Below the pieces are notes generated by a model. That model was not told the DNA's origin and searched no databases. It worked only from the letters and a program-made list of their open reading frames with translations. From contig JAEUVV010000003.1 of the NCBI GenBank assembly GCA_016786705.1, positions 310,001-374,000 on the forward strand: a stretch of DNA of 64,000 nucleotides, in the 5' to 3' direction. Positions 24,322 to 33,897 of the stretch are shown piece after piece (the first letter of the stretch is position 1; every line of letters begins with the position of its first letter). The DNA comes from Taibaiella sp. (GTDB taxonomy: Bacteria; Bacteroidota; Bacteroidia; Chitinophagales; Chitinophagaceae). A program made the translations under genes and the position numbers.

Positions 24322-25485
24322 ATGCCACATTATTATAGCCTGGGCAAGATCCCGCATAAAAGACATACGCAATTCAGACAAGAGAACGGGGAATTATATG
24401 CAGAGCAGCTGTTCAGTACAGAAGGCTTTTCTTCCCACTATTCCTTGTTATACCATATTCATCCGCCGACCGTTATTGTAAAGACAAAAGAGCCTTATGA
24501 CGTTTCGCCAAAAGCGGCATCCGATAATATTCTGAAGCCAAGGTGTTTCGAAGGCTTTTCCGTAAAGCCGGATACGGATTATTTAAGGTCAAGAAAAGTC
24601 GTTTTGTTCAATAATGATGTACAAATCGCCCTGGCGGCCCCTATGAAAGGCCTGGACGGCAACACATTCTTTAAGAACGCGGATGCCGATGAAGTAATTT
24701 TTGTACATGTAGGCGAAGGCGTTTTGAAAACACAGTATGGTCATATCCCGTTTAGTTATGGCGACTACCTCGTGATCCCGCGTGGCTGTATCTACCAGAT
24801 CGAATTTAAAACCGAGGAAAACAGGTTGTTTATCGTAGACTCTTTCAGCCCGATCACTTTTCCTAAAAGATATTTAAGCCGTTACGGTCAATTACTGGAG
24901 CATTCCCCCTTCTGTGAGCGCGACATCCGTAAGCCGGAATACGCGGAGCCAATTAATGAAAAAGGTGAATTCCTGATCAATACTAAGAAGAAAGGCATGA
25001 TGTACCCGATATGGTACGGTTATCACCCGTTTGATGTTGTAGGTTGGGATGGTTGTGAATATCCTTATGCGATCAGTATCCATGATTTTGAACCGATCAC
25101 CGGCCGCGTGCACCAGCCGCCACCGGTACACCAGCATTTTGATGCGCATAATTTCGTGATCTGCTCTTTCGTGCCGCGTTTATTCGACTATCACCCGCAG
25201 TCCATACCGGCCCCTTATCATCATAGTAATATTGATAGTGACGAGGTGCTGTACTATGTAGACGGAGACTTTATGAGCCGTAAGCATGTGACCAAAGGAA
25301 TGATCACCCTGCACCCGGCAGGGATACCGCACGGGCCACACCCGGGTACTGTAGAGAAAAGCATAGGAGCTAAAGAAACCCTGGAGCTGGCTGTGATGGT
25401 GGATACCTTCCATCCTTTAAAGATGACGGCCGATGCGCTGGGCGTAGAAAATGAAGACTATGCTTTGAGCTGGATCGACGGGTAA
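24322..25485 (+). CDS. hmgA: Homogentisate 1,2-dioxygenase
   Basis: A 387-residue cupin-type dioxygenase, in the length class found in Bacteroidota (shorter than the roughly 430-residue proteobacterial form). The C-terminal half carries the iron-site histidines and Glu (H-Q-H-F-D-A-H-N; D-E-V-L-Y-Y; H-P-A-G-I-P-H-G-P-H-P-G). It opens the homogentisate ring to maleylacetoacetate in tyrosine and phenylalanine breakdown. It follows a thioesterase gene and precedes a ridA gene; fumarylacetoacetase and HPPD are not in the window. Confidence 0.94.
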   Translation: MPHYYSLGKIPHKRHTQFRQENGELYAEQLFSTEGFSSHYSLLYHIHPPTVIVKTKEPYDVSPKAASDNILKPRCFEGFSVKPDTDYLRSRKVVLFNNDVQIALAAPMKGLDGNTFFKNADADEVIFVHVGEGVLKTQYGHIPFSYGDYLVIPRGCIYQIEFKTEENRLFIVDSFSPITFPKRYLSRYGQLLEHSPFCERDIRKPEYAEPINEKGEFLINTKKKGMMYPIWYGYHPFDVVGWDGCEYPYAISIHDFEPITGRVHQPPPVHQHFDAHNFVICSFVPRLFDYHPQSIPAPYHHSNIDSDEVLYYVDGDFMSRKHVTKGMITLHPAGIPHGPHPGTVEKSIGAKETLELAVMVDTFHPLKMTADALGVENEDYALSWIDG

Positions 25486-25565
25486 TGAGCTGGTGAGTTA
25501 ATGTGATGATGGGGAGATATGCTTATCGTAAATTTAATTGTAAGTATTAAATATTTAAACAAAAA

Positions 25566-25946
25566 ATGCAAAAAGAAATTATCAATTCGCCGGCAGCCCC
25601 GGCGCCGATCGGGCCTTATAACCATGCGGTGAAATTTGGCAATATGTTATTTGTTTCCGGTCAGATCCCTTTCAACCAGGAAAGAAATGAGCTGATCACT
25701 TCGGGTATCCAGGATGAAACCCGCCAATGCCTGGAGAATGTAAAGGCGATCTTAAATACGGCCGGTTATGGTTTTGAAAACGTGTTGAAAGCGACTATTT
25801 TTATTACTGATATGGGCCAGTTTTCGTTGATTAATGAAGTATACGCGACTTACTTTACCGAAAATGAGCCTGCCCGTGAATGTGTACAGGTAGCAGCTTT
25901 GCCTCGTGGCGTAAACGTGGAGATCTCTGTAATCGCGGCAAAATAA
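25566..25946 (+). CDS. ridA: RidA family protein (enamine/imine deaminase)
   Basis: A 126-residue YjgF/YER057c/UK114 protein. The full signature is present: A-P-x-P-I-G-P-Y near the start, G-Q-I-P at the first strand, and the late A-R-E-C-V-Q-V-A-A-L-P-R-G segment with the active-site Arg. It hydrolyses reactive enamines and imines from PLP enzymes. A strong hairpin with a T-run follows. Confidence 0.93.
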   Translation: MQKEIINSPAAPAPIGPYNHAVKFGNMLFVSGQIPFNQERNELITSGIQDETRQCLENVKAILNTAGYGFENVLKATIFITDMGQFSLINEVYATYFTENEPARECVQVAALPRGVNVEISVIAAK

Positions 25947-25967
25947 AATTGTAATTTATATTATCGG

Positions 25968-26003
25968 ATCTGCTAAGATGTAATATGTCTTAGCAGATTT
26001 TTA
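25968..26003 (+). terminator. Terminator after ridA
   Basis: An 11-bp stem ATCTGCTAAGA / TCTTAGCAGAT with a 9-base loop, followed by a T-run. Confidence 0.85.
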
Positions 26004-26108
26004 ATTGGCCTTCTTTCGTGGAAAACTATTCCGGGCGCTACCCCCGAATTTTCCGAAATTTGCCTGCTGATTCCACCCCGCTTTTGAATTTTTATTGTTG
26101 AATTTACT

Positions 26109-28229
26109 ATGAAGTTATGTATTGCCGAAAAACCAAGTGTGGCCAGAGATATCGCCAAAGTGCTGGGGGCTACCCAGATGCGCTCCGGTTACCTGGAAGG
26201 CAATGGCTATTGTGTCACCTGGACCTTCGGTCACCTCTGCACCCTAAAAGAGCCGCATGACTATCATCCGAGCTATAAATACTGGGACCTGGGCTACCTG
26301 CCCATCATCCCCGAACGCTTCGGGCTCAAACTGATTCCTAATAAAGGCGTAGAGCAGCAATTTAAAGTTATTGAAAAACTGGTGGCATCCTGCGAAGAGG
26401 TGATCAATTGCGGGGATGCCGGGCAGGAAGGAGAGCTCATTCAGCGCTGGGTATTACAGAAAGCGAACTGTGATAAGCCGGTAAAGCGGCTCTGGATATC
26501 TTCACTTACTGAAGAGGCCATTAAAGAAGGTTTTGATAACCTAAAGCCGGCAGAGGAATATAAAAACCTCTACCTGGCAGGGAATGCCCGTGCTATCGGC
26601 GACTGGCTCCTGGGTATTAATGCCACCCGCCTGTTCACCAAAAAATTCGGCCAAAACAAAGCGGTACTTTCCATTGGCCGGGTGCAGACCCCTACCCTTG
26701 CCATGCTGGTGCAAAGACAAAAAGAGATCAATGCCTTCCAGTCTGCCGATTACTGGGAATTGAAAACTTTGTACCGCGAAGTATTGTTTAATGCGGCCAT
26801 TGACAGGCTGAGCAATAAAGAACGGGCGGAAAAAGGGCTTGAATACCTGCAGCAACACCCTTTCGAGATTGTCGCTTTTGAGAAAAAAGAAGGTAAAGAG
26901 AAAAATCCGCGGCTGTTTGACCTTACCGGTCTTCAGGTAGAAGCGAATAAGAAATTCGGCTTCTCCGCGGAAAATACGCTTAAATATGTACAAAGTCTTT
27001 ATGAAAAAAAACATGTAACCTATCCCCGCGTTGATACCACTTATCTTTCCGAAAGCCTGTATCCTAAAATTCCGGGTATCCTGCAAAATCTGCATTATTA
27101 CCAGGAGTTCACGGCTCCGTTACTGCAAGCGCCGATCCCAAAATCGAAAGCCGTGTTTGACGATAGTAAAGTGACGGATCACCATGCCATTATCCCTACA
27201 GAGATCTGCCCGCCGGCCTCGCTATACCGGGAAGAAAAAATAATCTACGACCTGATTGCCCGGCGCTTTATCGCCGTTTTTTACCCGGATTGCAAAATTT
27301 CTAATACACTTGTAGAAGGCAAAGTCGGTGAAATTCCTTTTAAAGCGACCGGTAAACAGATCCTGGAGCCGGGCTGGAAGATCATTTATGCTAAAGATGC
27401 CAAAACCGAAGAAGAGGAAAAGAATAAAGAAGAAGAACAGAACATCCCGGAGTTTAAAGTAGGTGAATCGGGACCGCATGAACCTTTGGTACACCAGGGA
27501 AAGACTACTGCCCCCAAACCTTATACGGAAGCTACGATCCTGCGGGCTATGGAAACCGCGGGCAAGCAGGTAGAAGACGAAGAATTGCGCGAATTGATGA
27601 AGAGTAATGGCATTGGCCGCCCCTCTACACGCGCCAATATCATCGAGACTTTATTTAAACGTAAATACATCGAAAGGAAACGTAAAAATATTGTGGCCAC
27701 TCAGACAGGTATGGACCTGATTGATACTATTGAAGACGAGTTGTTGAAAAGCCCCGAGCTGACCGGTGAATGGGAGTTGAAGCTGCGTAAAATTGAAAAA
27801 GGAGAATATGAAGCCCAGCAATTCAAGCAAGAGTTGGTAGATATGGTGGTGGCCCTGACCCAGAAAGTGATTTACAGCCAGCATAAAGTGATCGCCCTGC
27901 AGGAGGAAAAGCCGGCCACCGAAGCAAAACCTAAAAAAGAGAAGGTACCTAAAGACAATACACCCTTAGACTGGAGCAGTACGGATTGCCCAAAATGCAA
28001 ACAGCGTAAACTGATGAAAGGGAATACGGCTGTAGGCTGCAGCGACTATCAAAGCTGCGGGTTTAAGGTACCTTTTGTTGTTTTTGGTAAAAAGCTGAAT
28101 GAAAAGCAACTTCTGGCCTTGGTTCAAAAGGGGAAAACTGGAAAAATAAAAGGCTTTAAGGAGCATCCTCAAAATCTTGAAGAAGGTATTATCAGCTTGG
28201 ATGCCAACTGGCAGCTTTTTTTAGGTTAA
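26109..28229 (+). CDS. topB: DNA topoisomerase III
   Basis: A 706-residue type IA topoisomerase. The N-terminal Toprim domain starts M-K-L-C-I-A-E-K-P-S-V-A-R with G-D-A-G-Q-E-G-E-L (D-x-D/E type metal site). The active-site Tyr is in H-V-T-Y-P-R-V-D-T (about residue 306). A Lys/Glu-rich insertion near residues 435-450 precedes the gate domain, and one C-terminal zinc-ribbon-like module has C-P-K-C and paired Cys (C-S-D-Y-Q-S-C-G-F). It relaxes or decatenates single-stranded regions. It is complete and not obviously part of a mobile element. Confidence 0.94.
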   Translation: MKLCIAEKPSVARDIAKVLGATQMRSGYLEGNGYCVTWTFGHLCTLKEPHDYHPSYKYWDLGYLPIIPERFGLKLIPNKGVEQQFKVIEKLVASCEEVINCGDAGQEGELIQRWVLQKANCDKPVKRLWISSLTEEAIKEGFDNLKPAEEYKNLYLAGNARAIGDWLLGINATRLFTKKFGQNKAVLSIGRVQTPTLAMLVQRQKEINAFQSADYWELKTLYREVLFNAAIDRLSNKERAEKGLEYLQQHPFEIVAFEKKEGKEKNPRLFDLTGLQVEANKKFGFSAENTLKYVQSLYEKKHVTYPRVDTTYLSESLYPKIPGILQNLHYYQEFTAPLLQAPIPKSKAVFDDSKVTDHHAIIPTEICPPASLYREEKIIYDLIARRFIAVFYPDCKISNTLVEGKVGEIPFKATGKQILEPGWKIIYAKDAKTEEEEKNKEEEQNIPEFKVGESGPHEPLVHQGKTTAPKPYTEATILRAMETAGKQVEDEELRELMKSNGIGRPSTRANIIETLFKRKYIERKRKNIVATQTGMDLIDTIEDELLKSPELTGEWELKLRKIEKGEYEAQQFKQELVDMVVALTQKVIYSQHKVIALQEEKPATEAKPKKEKVPKDNTPLDWSSTDCPKCKQRKLMKGNTAVGCSDYQSCGFKVPFVVFGKKLNEKQLLALVQKGKTGKIKGFKEHPQNLEEGIISLDANWQLFLG

Positions 28230-28300
28230 GTAACTAGAGTAATTTATTTAAGGTATGAAAGGAACGCATACGGCTAAAAATTAATTTTGGATGGCTTTGA

Positions 28301-29248
28301 TTAAAATTTACTCAACTTAAAGGTCCGGGAGATGTTACCTTTATTTATCCTCAAGAGATACATCTGGTCTTGTATAGGTAAGGGTACCAAGGTCCTGGAG
28401 GCGCTAATTTTCCCCTCCCTGATTTTAATGCCATTCAGGTTATAGACAGTATAAGTACAATCGCTGTATTCCGGCATTTCAATTACCACTTGCCGGTTTT
28501 GTAAGTATACCTGCGCCGCTAATTGCTTCATAGGAACCACAATGGAAGTAGCCGTATCCTCTGTATCCGTACATAGGCTATCTATAAGATTACTGCTGAT
28601 CACCCTGTTAAATAAGATCCGGTGGCCGGCATTGTTTAAATGTACCCCATCCCCGCTATTGTAAGCCGCCAGTATACTTCCGTCAGCAGCTGCAATTCCT
28701 GTCCAGAAATCTATATAGCTATCCGGGAATGTGGCCATGATCCAATTTTTCATGTGCGTCAAAGAATCTCTGCCTGCTGCCGATAAATTTCGGGGTTGCG
28801 TAGTGGTGATCCAGACAGGAACATTAAAGGAATCCGCTTTAGCCATTACCCGCAGGAAATTCGCCTTTTGCTCGCTTAAGGTAAAGCCAGAAGCCGCATC
28901 ATTGGAAGGCATGTTGATAAGTAGGGCATCGGGATTTAAAGACAATGCTTTATCAATATTTTTTGCAGTATCTACACTACCGCCAAACCATGCAGGTTGG
29001 ATTTTTCGGGTATTGTACCCACCCACGGCAAGGTTAGTGACAATACAACCGCTATTTACAGAATCCTGCAGGTATTTACTGAAACGTTTTACATAAGCGC
29101 TGTCTGATGGGGAAGCGCCCGCTCCAGCTGAAGTTGAAGAACCTAAAATAACCAATGAGAAAGGATGGGAACACGCCTGAGATTGAGCACTGGATTCAAT
29201 TATTGTGCCTGCAATGCTGACTATTAATAATAGAAAAAATTTACCCAT
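28301..29248 (-). CDS. Secreted SGNH/GDSL hydrolase with T9SS-type C-terminus
   Basis: A 315-residue exported protein. The signal peptide ends near E-S-S-A-Q. The SGNH blocks are visible: nucleophile Ser in I-L-G-S-S-T-S-A-G (block I), N-M-P-S-N-D-A-A (block III) and D-G-V-H-L-N-N-A-G-H (Asp and His of block V). After residue about 230 comes a domain of about 80 residues with the type A sorting pattern (Y-N-L-N-G-I-K-I; Y-L-L-R-I). It is probably an esterase acting on surface or environmental glycans; the substrate is not known. Confidence 0.88.
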   Translation of the reverse strand: MGKFFLLLIVSIAGTIIESSAQSQACSHPFSLVILGSSTSAGAGASPSDSAYVKRFSKYLQDSVNSGCIVTNLAVGGYNTRKIQPAWFGGSVDTAKNIDKALSLNPDALLINMPSNDAASGFTLSEQKANFLRVMAKADSFNVPVWITTTQPRNLSAAGRDSLTHMKNWIMATFPDSYIDFWTGIAAADGSILAAYNSGDGVHLNNAGHRILFNRVISSNLIDSLCTDTEDTATSIVVPMKQLAAQVYLQNRQVVIEMPEYSDCTYTVYNLNGIKIREGKISASRTLVPLPIQDQMYLLRINKGNISRTFKLSKF

Positions 29249-29267
29249 GACATTTCCTTTTAATTGG

Positions 29268-30320
29268 TTATTTATTCACTACTTCATTTTTAAAACGTTC
29301 TTTCAGGAAATTAGTATTGAAGAGCGAACTCAGCTCCGCGAAATTTTCTACATCAACTACTTTTGCCTTGAGTACCCGGGCCACTTCATATCTTGAAGAT
29401 TGAGAATCAAAGTTCATGGCTATAGTACGCACCTGGTCGGTACTGAAGCAATATTTTGAGGCATTTTTCCGGACGATACCGAGTTTCACTTCTTCATCTT
29501 CAGTCGCATTCAACAAGCTGGCGAAGTTATCAAACTGGTTTTCCGAAGCGGGTTCTGTACACTTGCTGCCGGAAGCTGTATTTTTTGCACTACCCGACCT
29601 GTTGCTGCCACTATTGCCTTCTTTTTTATCCATTTCAAAGTCAAGGAAACGTTCGCCATTCATATTTTCCCCGGCCTCCTGCTGTCTTTCTGAACGGCTT
29701 CGTTTGGACTTTTTAGGTGTTTCAGGCTCCTCCCGGGCAATCAACGGAGTTTCCTCTTCCTGTTTTTTATCTTCTTTTGCGGCTGTAAATTCAGGAATAT
29801 CTTCTTCCGCCTTTTTTTCTTTTTTCGGTTTCTGTGCTACAACTTTTTCTTTTTTCGGCTTTTCTACAGGCGCTTCCTTTATCGGCTCTTCCTTTTGAGT
29901 CGCAGCGGTCAAAACGGTATTTTGATACTCATTGTCGCTTCCCGAAATATCATCCTCGAGCCGGTTGCCATTGTTTAAATAAATACCATAATTCAGGTCA
30001 TATAAGGCAAACCGGTTTTGGTCGATCTTTTTCAATACCAGGGAGCGTTGACTTGAAGGGGGAATATTCAGCACAAATTTCTGGTTAGGGTATTTGTTTT
30101 GCTGAAACAGGATCTCCAGGTTCAAAGGGCCCGAAGCCAGGTTGCCCAACACCACATAATTTTTGCTGTACCGCTCCATCATCTGCCCTTCTACTTTTAC
30201 ATAGATGGGGGTTTCTTTATCACTCTGTATATAGACTACAGCATCATTCAGGTCCTGGGCAAAGACGCCCAGCCCGCAGAGGACCAGGCTTAGCCATATC
30301 AGTATTGTTTTTTTTATCAT
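29268..30320 (-). CDS. Exported DUF4476 domain protein
   Basis: A 350-residue protein with a signal peptide (hydrophobic core, then V-F-A-Q), an N-terminal beta-rich domain to about residue 125, a central Lys/Glu/Pro-rich linker (about 140-250) that is highly charged and probably disordered, and a C-terminal DUF4476 domain (from about 255) with its helical repeats (N-A-T-E-D-E-E-V-K; F-S-T-D-Q-V-R-T-I-A). Function unknown; DUF4476 proteins are common in Bacteroidota envelopes. It is followed at 19 bases by the GDSL hydrolase gene. Confidence 0.85.
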   Translation of the reverse strand: MIKKTILIWLSLVLCGLGVFAQDLNDAVVYIQSDKETPIYVKVEGQMMERYSKNYVVLGNLASGPLNLEILFQQNKYPNQKFVLNIPPSSQRSLVLKKIDQNRFALYDLNYGIYLNNGNRLEDDISGSDNEYQNTVLTAATQKEEPIKEAPVEKPKKEKVVAQKPKKEKKAEEDIPEFTAAKEDKKQEEETPLIAREEPETPKKSKRSRSERQQEAGENMNGERFLDFEMDKKEGNSGSNRSGSAKNTASGSKCTEPASENQFDNFASLLNATEDEEVKLGIVRKNASKYCFSTDQVRTIAMNFDSQSSRYEVARVLKAKVVDVENFAELSSLFNTNFLKERFKNEVVNK

Positions 30321-30342
30321 TTTTGTAAGTCATTGGGCCATT

Positions 30343-30843
30343 TTAGGCTAATTCAATCAATATCTCTCCTTTCTCTACGGCCTGGCCTTCAGCAATTTTA
30401 ATCGCTTTAACCGTAGCGTCTGAAGCTGCTTTAAACACATTTTCCATTTTCATGGCTTCCAGGATCAGTACCGGGTCGCCTTTCCTGATACTCTGGCCTT
30501 CAGTAACCATTACTTTCAACACTAAGCCCGGCATGGGCGCCTTTACCGGCTCTACCTTTTGTGTTTTAGAGATATCCAGGCCCATTTTTTCCAGTAAAAG
30601 GTCAATCGGCTCCTGGATTTTTATAGAATATATATTGTTTTCAATCCGCAGGTCCATCGTTTTCCTCGCCCGGTCCACGCGCTCCAGGAAAGCGACATAA
30701 CTTTTATTATTGGCAATAATGCTAAAGCTCTTATTGGGTAAAGGCTGTATGTCCCATTGTAAATCCTGGCCACCAACATTGATCTGTCCTGCATCTAAAG
30801 CTAAGGTAAGCGCTTCCTGTCCGTTTATTTTTATATTGTACAT
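30343..30843 (-). CDS. Biotin-dependent carboxylase carrier protein (acetyl-CoA carboxylase BCCP-like)
   Basis: A 166-residue protein whose C-terminal 70 residues are a biotinyl domain with E-A-M-K-M-E-N (biotinylated Lys about residue 132). The N-terminal 95 residues are an all-beta extension rather than the Ala/Pro-rich linker of AccB, as seen in carriers of acyl-CoA (propionyl/methylcrotonyl type) or oxaloacetate-type carboxylases. No carboxylase subunit gene adjoins it, so the partner enzyme is not known. Confidence 0.85.
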   Translation of the reverse strand: MYNIKINGQEALTLALDAGQINVGGQDLQWDIQPLPNKSFSIIANNKSYVAFLERVDRARKTMDLRIENNIYSIKIQEPIDLLLEKMGLDISKTQKVEPVKAPMPGLVLKVMVTEGQSIRKGDPVLILEAMKMENVFKAASDATVKAIKIAEGQAVEKGEILIELA

Positions 30844-30995
30844 CCTAAATTATTTGCAAGTGACAAATTTACACTAAAAATCAATATTCATTTGTGCCTA
30901 CTTTTTAATTTTGCCGATAAACACTACTTTTGGGCACAGGAACAGTTACTGTCCGGTTTTATTTGAATCATAATATTAAAAACAAGACAAACTTT

Positions 30996-32057
30996 ATGTT
31001 TGAAAAAGATAATTTAAAAGCCCTTGAGGCTATGGACAGAGCACACCTGATCGCTTTCGCGCCATACGTTTGGGAGGCTTCTAAACTGTTAATTGAAAAA
31101 GATATCTTAGCACAGATAGACAAGAGCGGTACCAATGGCATCACGATGACCGAGCTTAAACCGAATAGCGAAATGTCGCCCTACGCCTTACGGGTATTGC
31201 TGGAAGCCGGCTTGGGCATAGGGCTGATTTATCGTAAAGCGGATAAATATTTCCTGGCTAAAACGGGCTATTTTATCCTGAAAAACGAAATGACCCGGGT
31301 AAACTATGAGTTTATGCGGGATGTATGCGCGGCCGGTGCCGATACGATGGAGGACTGCCTGAAAGACGGGAAACCATACGGTTTAAGAACCCTTGGAAAC
31401 TGGAGTACTTTATATGAAGGCCTTGCTGTAATGCCGGAACCGGCAAAAACAAGCTGGTTGAATTTTGATCACTTTTATTCCGATAATACTTTTGAGACGG
31501 CCCTAAAGATCGTATTTGAGGCCCAGCCCAAAAAGATCCTGGATATAGGTGGTAACACCGGGAAGTGGTCTTTACAGGCTTTACAATATAACCCGGAGGT
31601 GCATATGGGTATTGTAGACCTGCCGGGCCAGCTGGCCATGGCTGAAAAGAACATTGATGCCGCGGGCTTTAAAGGTCGTGTGTCTTATTATAACCACAAT
31701 GTCCTGGATAATAGCCTGAAGCTGCCGGAAGGTTATGATACCATCTGGATGAGCCAGTTCCTGGATTGCTTTGCCGATGAAGAGATCATTGGTATTTTAA
31801 AAAAATGCCATGAAGTAGCAACAGCAGATACCCGGATCTTTATCAATGAAACGTTCTGGGACCGCCAGAAGTTTGAAACTTCCGCATTCGCCCTGCAGAT
31901 GACCTCGCTGTACTTCACTACCATGGCTAATGGTAACAGCCAGATGTACGACAGTGCGGTGTTTTACAGGCTGATTGATGAAGCCGGTTTCAAAATTGTA
32001 AAAGAATACGATAACATAGGGTTAAGCCATACCATCTTAGAGATCCGGAAAAAATAA
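30996..32057 (+). CDS. SAM-dependent methyltransferase of flexirubin-type group
   Basis: A protein of about 353 residues with the two-part layout of small-molecule O/C-methyltransferases. The N-terminal winged-helix dimerisation domain runs to about residue 95; the Rossmann domain has I-L-D-I-G-G-N-T-G-K-W (SAM loop, about residue 180). The ATG at 30996 fits the family N-terminus; an upstream in-frame GTG-like start adds unrelated residues. It is followed in the same direction by a halogenase-like flavoprotein and a short ketosynthase-like protein. That combination is typical of flexirubin/dialkylresorcinol pigment clusters, so the substrate is probably the aryl polyene head group (inference). 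Confidence 0.8.
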   Translation: MFEKDNLKALEAMDRAHLIAFAPYVWEASKLLIEKDILAQIDKSGTNGITMTELKPNSEMSPYALRVLLEAGLGIGLIYRKADKYFLAKTGYFILKNEMTRVNYEFMRDVCAAGADTMEDCLKDGKPYGLRTLGNWSTLYEGLAVMPEPAKTSWLNFDHFYSDNTFETALKIVFEAQPKKILDIGGNTGKWSLQALQYNPEVHMGIVDLPGQLAMAEKNIDAAGFKGRVSYYNHNVLDNSLKLPEGYDTIWMSQFLDCFADEEIIGILKKCHEVATADTRIFINETFWDRQKFETSAFALQMTSLYFTTMANGNSQMYDSAVFYRLIDEAGFKIVKEYDNIGLSHTILEIRKK

Positions 32058-32089
32058 GTATTTAAGTAACAATAAGCAACAGAGGAGCT

Positions 32090-33325
32090 ATGAAAAATAT
32101 AGATGTATTGGTTATCGGTGCAGGACCGGCAGGAAGTGTTGCTGCCGCTATTATAAAAAAAGCAGGGTTTAATGTGGAAATCGTGGAGAAAACACAATTC
32201 CCGCGATTCGTGATCGGGGAAAGCCTGTTGCCGCGTTGCCTTGAAGGTATGGAAGAGGCCGGTTTTCTGCCTGCCTTAACAGCTCAGGGCTTCCAGGAGA
32301 AGTCCGGGGCCAAGTTTGTGTTAGGCGATAAAGTTTGTGATTTTTCTTTTGAAACGCAGTATACTAAAGGGTATAACTATGCCTGGCAAATGCCGCGTGC
32401 CGATTTTGATATGACCCTGGCCAATGAATGTGAACGTATGGGCATCCCGGTGCATTACCTGAGCGAACTCACGGCTATTGAAATGCATGAAGATGGCAGC
32501 AGCGTTTCCACCATTCAGCAAGAGAACGGGGAAAGCTGGCAGGTGCATGCCCGCTTTATAGTAGATGGCAGCGGTTATGGCCGGGTAATACCCAAATTAT
32601 TTAACCTCGATTTGCCGCCGGGCCTGCCGACCCGTAAAACAATCTTCTGCCATATGGAAGACCCTAAACGGATGGAAATGGTAGAGCCGAACCGGATCGT
32701 GGTGTATGCCCAGGATACCGATTGCTGGATATGGACGATACCTTTTGCTACAGGAGTTACTTCCGTAGGTTTTGTTGCCGATCCGAAGTATTTTGAACCC
32801 TTTGGCAGCGATGAAGATATCGTGGCCAAATATCGTCGCTTATTAGAGAATGATCCTAATACGGCTTACCGGTTTAAAGATGCGGGCTTGAAGTTCGAAC
32901 CCCGGATATTACAAGGCTGGAGCGCGACCTCAAGTACTTTTTATGGCAAAGGGTATGTGCTGACGGGTAACGTTACCGAATTCCTGGACCCTATTTTTTC
33001 CTCCGGCGTAACGCTGGCAACCGTTTCTTCACAAAAAGCGGCGAACCTTGTCGTGAAGCATTTAAAGGGAGAACCGGTGGATTGGGAAAATGATTATATG
33101 AAATTTATGGAGCAGGGCGTAGATGTCTTCAGGACCTATGTAAAAGCCTGGTATACCGGGGACCTGTACAAGATTTTCTTCGCGGAATATAAAGACCCGG
33201 TGATCAAATCCCAGATCTGCTCTGTACTTGCAGGCTATGTGTGGGATGAAACGAATCCTTTCGTGAAGAACCACCAGAAAGCGATTACCGCGCTCATCAA
33301 ATTTATAGAACGCGAACCTTCCTGA
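32090..33325 (+). CDS. Flavin-dependent halogenase-like monooxygenase
   Basis: A 411-residue FAD enzyme. It has an N-terminal dinucleotide fold G-A-G-P-A-G (residues 10-15) and a C-W-I-W-T-I-P motif at about 212-218. The latter is the tryptophan-halogenase signature G-W-x-W-x-I-P with Cys replacing the first Gly. Lys residues near 71-75 sit where the catalytic Lys of this class is expected. Between a methyltransferase and a ketosynthase-like gene, it fits the chlorinating enzyme of flexirubin pathways, though non-halogenating homologues exist. The next gene starts at its last base. Confidence 0.82.
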   Translation: MKNIDVLVIGAGPAGSVAAAIIKKAGFNVEIVEKTQFPRFVIGESLLPRCLEGMEEAGFLPALTAQGFQEKSGAKFVLGDKVCDFSFETQYTKGYNYAWQMPRADFDMTLANECERMGIPVHYLSELTAIEMHEDGSSVSTIQQENGESWQVHARFIVDGSGYGRVIPKLFNLDLPPGLPTRKTIFCHMEDPKRMEMVEPNRIVVYAQDTDCWIWTIPFATGVTSVGFVADPKYFEPFGSDEDIVAKYRRLLENDPNTAYRFKDAGLKFEPRILQGWSATSSTFYGKGYVLTGNVTEFLDPIFSSGVTLATVSSQKAANLVVKHLKGEPVDWENDYMKFMEQGVDVFRTYVKAWYTGDLYKIFFAEYKDPVIKSQICSVLAGYVWDETNPFVKNHQKAITALIKFIEREPS

Positions 33326-33876
33326 TGAAAATGCTGAACGTAGAACATACTATAAGTATCAATGCTGCCGCTGTCATCGTTGACGGGCAGCATTTATATG
33401 ATTTAAGGGAAGTGCCCCCGGCTGAAATTCCGGTATATTTATACAAGACATTGGGCCTCGCTTACCCGAAATTTTTCAAGATGGACCATGTCTCGAAGCT
33501 GGGCTTTATAGCTACAGAGCTATTGATGCAGGTGGTGGATCGCGCGGTTGATAAAGATAAGGTTGCACTGTTGCTCACTACCGCGGACGGCTGCCGGGAG
33601 ATTGATGAAAAATTTGCCGCTTCTATGGAGGACATTCCCTCCCCTGCCCTTTTTGTCTATACTTTGCCCAATATTGTGGCCGGTGAAATCTGTATCCGGA
33701 ACGGTTTTAAAGGCGAGCAAATGGTCTGGGTAGCAGAAGCCCCGGATGAAAAAATCACGAATGCCTATTTACAGTCCCTTTTTGCCAAGGGCAACACAGC
33801 TGCTTGCCTGCTTGGTTTTGTAAATGCCTACAGGGATGAGCTTAAAGCAGAACTACATTGGGTGCAAGCAGACTAA
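33325..33876 (+). CDS. Short ketosynthase-like (thiolase-fold) protein
   Basis: A 183-residue protein resembling part of a beta-ketoacyl-ACP synthase. The segment P-A-L-F-V-Y-T-L-P-N-I-V-A-G-E-I resembles the conserved KAS end motif, but no catalytic Cys in a KAS-type context is present and it is less than half normal length. Short KAS-like proteins of this kind occur in flexirubin clusters, perhaps as a chain-length-factor-like partner. The start overlaps the last base of the halogenase stop codon, indicating coupling. The function is inferred from context. Confidence 0.7.
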   Translation: MKMLNVEHTISINAAAVIVDGQHLYDLREVPPAEIPVYLYKTLGLAYPKFFKMDHVSKLGFIATELLMQVVDRAVDKDKVALLLTTADGCREIDEKFAASMEDIPSPALFVYTLPNIVAGEICIRNGFKGEQMVWVAEAPDEKITNAYLQSLFAKGNTAACLLGFVNAYRDELKAELHWVQAD

Positions 33877-33897
33877 ATAAAACCAAATCCATAAAAT

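Noticed and set aside
29416..29898. Plus-strand Ser/Phe-rich frame opposite the DUF4476 gene
   Set aside because: It is the complement of the Lys/Glu-rich linker, not a gene.
30930..30995. N-terminal extension of the methyltransferase
   Set aside because: The extra 22 residues do not look like the family N-terminus; the ATG at 30996 does.
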